Positions 15,391 through 18,336 of a stretch of DNA of 18,336 bases are shown here, piece by piece. The notes under the pieces are model-generated. The model was not told where the DNA came from. It did no database searches and saw only the letters and a program-made list of their open reading frames with translations. Source of the DNA: Nitrospirota bacterium (lineage in GTDB: Bacteria > Nitrospirota > JACRHJ01); NCBI GenBank assembly GCA_021815285.1, contig JAKAHE010000010.1, positions 1 to 18,336 of the forward strand, given 5' to 3'. A program made the translations under genes and the position numbers. Numbering within the stretch: the first letter of the stretch is position 1; every line of letters starts with the position of its first letter.

Positions 15391-16581
15391 ATGAAATTCA
15401 GGAGCGGTATGTTGTCCGCGTTTGCCGTCGCTGCGGCAGGCGTGATATTGATAAGCGGCTGCGGCAAAAAAGCCTCTGCCGTCTCAAAGATGAAAATGCC
15501 TCCCCCGGAAGTCGGGGTGGTAACCGTAAAACCTCAGAGGGTTACGCTGACGACCGAGCTTCCCGGACGCATATCGGCATATCTCGTGGCGGAGGTCAGG
15601 CCGCAGGTCGGAGGTATTATTCTGAAACGCCTTTTTACCGAAGGCTCAGACGTGAAGGCCGGGGAAGTCCTATACCAGATAGACCCGGCGACCTACCAGG
15701 CCGCGTACGCAAGCGCCAAGGCCGCGCTCGACAACGCCACGGCGAATGTAGTCCCGCTGAAGCTCAAGGCCGGGCGTTACAAAAAACTGGTTGCCGTCAA
15801 TGCGGTGAGCAAGCAGGACGACGACGACGTCTCGGCCCAGCTCAAGCAGGCCGAGGCGCAGGTTGAAGCGGCTAAGGCCGCTTTGGACATGGCGCGAATA
15901 AACCTCGCCTACACGAAGATAACTGCGCCAATATCCGGGCGCATCGGGCTGTCGTCCGTAACTACCGGGGCGCTCGTTACCGCGAACCAGGCCGCGCCTC
16001 TTGCGACTATCCAGAGGCTCGACAGGGTTTATGTGGACGTTACCCAGTCCGCCTCGGACCTCCTGAAACTGAAGCGAAATCTCGCAAAGGGACGCATGAG
16101 AAGGGGCGCAAACCGGGCCCGCGTGAAGCTCGTCCTTGAGGACGGCACGCCCTATCCGCTATCCGGGACGCTCAGGTTTTCGGATGTGACAGTGGACGAG
16201 AGCACGGGCTCCGTTACGGTCCGCACGGTATTTCCCAACCCGAATGAGGTTCTCATGCCGGGGATGTACGTGCGGGCGATACTGGAGGAGGGGGTTGACG
16301 AAAACGCCATCCTCGTGCCCCAGCAGGGCGTAACGCGAGACTACTCCGGCGACGCCACTGCGCTTCTTGTGGACCCCTCCGGAAAGGTGGAACAGAAGAT
16401 TATAAAGGTCAGCCGCACAATCGGGGACAAGTGGCTTGTGAACGAGGGCCTGAAGTCCGGCGACCGCGTCATTGTGGAAGGTCTTCAGAAGGCCAAGCCG
16501 GGTTCTGTCGTGAAAGCCGTCCCGGCCAGCTTCGACACGTCCGCGAACGCGGGCTCTTCGGCCTCCCCGGCGAAGGATTAG
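15391..16581 (+). CDS. RND efflux periplasmic adaptor, AcrA/MexA type
   Basis: Links the inner-membrane pump to an outer-membrane channel. It has 396 residues. A lipoprotein signal peptide ends in the lipobox ISGC (Cys about residue 24), as in AcrA and MexA. Then come a beta-barrel/lipoyl half with the typical [20 protein letters not shown] (about 54-73), a helical hairpin (about 95-165) and the second lipoyl half [17 protein letters not shown]. The beta-barrel and membrane-proximal domains follow (to about 375). The tail is Ser/Ala-rich. I chose ATG 15391 because AGAGG lies 5 nt upstream; the GTG two codons earlier would overlap that ribosome site. The pump gene begins 10 nt after the stop. 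Confidence 0.95.
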   Translation: MKFRSGMLSAFAVAAAGVILISGCGKKASAVSKMKMPPPEVGVVTVKPQRVTLTTELPGRISAYLVAEVRPQVGGIILKRLFTEGSDVKAGEVLYQIDPATYQAAYASAKAALDNATANVVPLKLKAGRYKKLVAVNAVSKQDDDDVSAQLKQAEAQVEAAKAALDMARINLAYTKITAPISGRIGLSSVTTGALVTANQAAPLATIQRLDRVYVDVTQSASDLLKLKRNLAKGRMRRGANRARVKLVLEDGTPYPLSGTLRFSDVTVDESTGSVTVRTVFPNPNEVLMPGMYVRAILEEGVDENAILVPQQGVTRDYSGDATALLVDPSGKVEQKIIKVSRTIGDKWLVNEGLKSGDRVIVEGLQKAKPGSVVKAVPASFDTSANAGSSASPAKD

Positions 16582-16591
16582 GGGCGCCGCC

Positions 16592-18336
16592 ATGTTATCA
16601 AGATTTTTTATCGACCGCCCGATATTCGCCTGGGTCATAGCCATTATCATAATGCTCGCGGGGCTTTTGGCCATAAAGGTCCTTCCCGTGTCGCAGTATC
16701 CGCCAATCGCGCCTCCGCAGATAGCCGTAACCGCCGTCTATCCCGGCGCGTCCGCCAAGACCGTCGAGGATTCCGTAACGCAGGTGATAGAGCAGAAGAT
16801 GAACGGCATCGACCACCTGCGCTACATGTCCTCCACCAGCGACTCCACCGGAACATCGACCATCACCCTCACCTTCGACGCCGGGGCAGACCCGGACATA
16901 GCCCAGGTGCAGGTGCAGAACAAGCTTCAGCTCGCCATGCCGCTTCTGCCGGATAGCGTGCAGCAGCAGGGCGTGCAGGTTACCAAGGCCACCAAGAACT
17001 TCCTTATGGTAATAGGCTTCATATCCGAGGACGGGCGGCTCAGCAGGTACGACCTGGCCGATTACCTCGCCGCATATGTCCAGGATCCCTTAAGCCGCGT
17101 GGACGGGGTCGGGGACATGCTGCTCTTCGGCTCCCAGCACGCCATGCGCATATGGCTTAATCCGGACAGGCTGAACAACTATCGCCTGACGCCTGCGGAC
17201 GTGAGCGCCGCAATAGAGGCGCAGAACGCGCAGGTCTCCGCAGGCCAGCTCGGAGGAACGCCCGCCGCGCCCGGCCAGGAGCTGAACGCGACCATCACTG
17301 CCCAGACGCTTTTAAGGACTCCGGAGCAGTTTGAAAACATAGTGCTGAGGACCAATCCCGACGGCTCCACGATAAGACTAAAGGACGTAGGCCGGGCCGA
17401 GATAGGAAGCGAGAGCTACGATTCAATTGCCCGCTACGACGGCAAACCGGCTGCCGGGCTTGCAATAAAGCTCGCGCCGGGAGCGAACGCCATCAAGACC
17501 GCGGCGGCTGTAAGGAAAAGGGTAGCAGAACTGTCGAAATATTTCCCGCCGGGCACGAAGGCGGTTTTCCCTTATGACACGACTCCGTTCGTGAAAATAT
17601 CGATAGAGGAGGTCGTAAAAACGCTCCTGGAGGCTATCGCGCTGGTGTTTCTCGTCATGTTCCTCTTCCTCCAGAACTTCCGCGCGACCCTTATCCCGAC
17701 GATAGCCGTGCCGGTAGTCCTCCTCGGGACGTTCGCAGTCCTGGCAGCCTCCGGCTTCTCGATCAACACCCTTACGATGTTCGCAATGGTCCTGGCGATA
17801 GGGCTGCTGGTGGACGACGCGATTGTCGTAGTCGAGAACGTGGAAAGGATAATGAGCGAGGAAGGGCTTTCCCCGAAGGAGGCGACGAGAAAATCGATGG
17901 GGCAGATTACCGGCGCGCTTGTCGGCATCGCGCTCGTTCTCTCGGCCGTTTTCGTCCCGATGGCCTTCTTCGGCGGCTCTACGGGCGTCATATACCGCCA
18001 GTTCTCCATAACCATCGTATCCGCGATGATACTCTCCGTCCTCGTCGCCATGATACTGACGCCCGCGCTCTGCGCCACGATTCTTAAACCTGTAAAGAAA
18101 GGCCACATGGCGGCGGAGTCCGGCTGGTTCTCCGGATTTTTCCGTTATTTCAACCGCCTGTTCAACTGGTCGAGCAGAAACTACCAGACCCGTGTCGGAG
18201 GGATGATCGGCAAGACGAAGCGATACATGGTCATATACATAGCGCTCGTGGCGGTCATGGCGTTTGTATTTCTGCGGATGCCGACGGCCTTTCTCCCGGA
18301 CGAAGACCAGGGTTTCCTCTACAGCATGGTAGATCG
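16592..18336 (+). CDS. RND multidrug efflux transporter, AcrB/HAE1 type (3'-truncated by window edge)
   Basis: Proton-driven inner-membrane pump that exports drugs or other amphiphilic compounds from the periplasm. The frame stays open from ATG 16592 to the window end, giving 581 of an expected 1030-1060 residues. The N-terminus [20 protein letters not shown] is typical. The first periplasmic porter region (about 30-335) contains [20 protein letters not shown]. The transmembrane block that follows has [15 protein letters not shown], whose two Asp (residues 408 and 409) correspond to the proton-relay pair D407/D408 of Acr[10 protein letters not shown] near the edge opens the second porter half. 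AGGGG at 16580-16584 inside the adaptor stop region is the ribosome site. An outer-membrane TolC-type gene may follow outside the window. Confidence 0.96.
   Translation, partial: MLSRFFIDRPIFAWVIAIIIMLAGLLAIKVLPVSQYPPIAPPQIAVTAVYPGASAKTVEDSVTQVIEQKMNGIDHLRYMSSTSDSTGTSTITLTFDAGADPDIAQVQVQNKLQLAMPLLPDSVQQQGVQVTKATKNFLMVIGFISEDGRLSRYDLADYLAAYVQDPLSRVDGVGDMLLFGSQHAMRIWLNPDRLNNYRLTPADVSAAIEAQNAQVSAGQLGGTPAAPGQELNATITAQTLLRTPEQFENIVLRTNPDGSTIRLKDVGRAEIGSESYDSIARYDGKPAAGLAIKLAPGANAIKTAAAVRKRVAELSKYFPPGTKAVFPYDTTPFVKISIEEVVKTLLEAIALVFLVMFLFLQNFRATLIPTIAVPVVLLGTFAVLAASGFSINTLTMFAMVLAIGLLVDDAIVVVENVERIMSEEGLSPKEATRKSMGQITGALVGIALVLSAVFVPMAFFGGSTGVIYRQFSITIVSAMILSVLVAMILTPALCATILKPVKKGHMAAESGWFSGFFRYFNRLFNWSSRNYQTRVGGMIGKTKRYMVIYIALVAVMAFVFLRMPTAFLPDEDQGFLYSMVD

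Noticed and set aside
1..18336. Mobile elements, CRISPR arrays, tRNA or rRNA genes, toxin-antitoxin or defence genes
   Set aside because: I saw no transposase, integrase, regularly spaced repeats or RNA-gene signatures; all sizeable coding regions are housekeeping, envelope or efflux genes.

Overview
This looks like an ordinary chromosomal segment from a Gram-negative (two-membrane) bacterium. It encodes an OmpA-type outer-membrane protein, an envelope-spanning RND efflux system, lipoproteins and a DUF748/AsmA-like protein. G+C is moderately high, with heavy use of AGG (Arg) and ATA (Ile) codons. Together with the gene set (DUF748, zinc-ribbon MscL, TopA with four zinc fingers) this would suit a deltaproteobacterial or Nitrospirota-like lineage. 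That placement is an impression only; there is no rRNA or other marker here. I see no tRNA, rRNA, CRISPR array, insertion sequence, integrase or phage gene.

Layout, left to right. (1) The 3' part of topA runs into the window and is followed 3 nt later by acs (acetyl-CoA synthetase). (2) A short gap carries an acs terminator candidate and two promoter candidates for a small cold-shock protein, which ends at a textbook intrinsic terminator. (3) Next is a sensor histidine kinase whose N-terminus looks like the last third of a receiver domain, and then a large DUF748 envelope protein. (4) DUF748 converges on an OmpA-like protein (minus strand) across a perfect 15-bp inverted repeat. The ompA-like gene is read from a strong promoter through a terminator-like hairpin in its leader, and mscL lies upstream of it on the same strand. 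(5) Divergent from mscL are an unrecognised lipoprotein and aspA (aspartase), probably co-transcribed. aspA converges on a glycine C-acetyltransferase/BioF-family PLP enzyme, and the two stop codons share a TTAA. (6) Divergent from the PLP enzyme is a TetR regulator with a perfect 14-bp palindrome beside its start, then an AcrA-type adaptor lipoprotein and an AcrB-type pump that runs off the right edge.

How the genes work together. The last three form a classic TetR-controlled efflux operon. MscL, the OmpA-like protein, DUF748 and the lipoprotein form an envelope-maintenance neighbourhood. acs and aspA feed central metabolism by making acetyl-CoA and fumarate.

No convincing new multi-gene system is present. 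The items most worth a second look are: the tandem OmpA domains, each bracketed by cysteines exactly 109 residues apart; the terminator-like hairpin plus palindrome in the ompA leader; the receiver stub on the histidine kinase; MscL ending in a zinc ribbon; and a hairpin that would hide the ribosome-binding site of the PLP enzyme.
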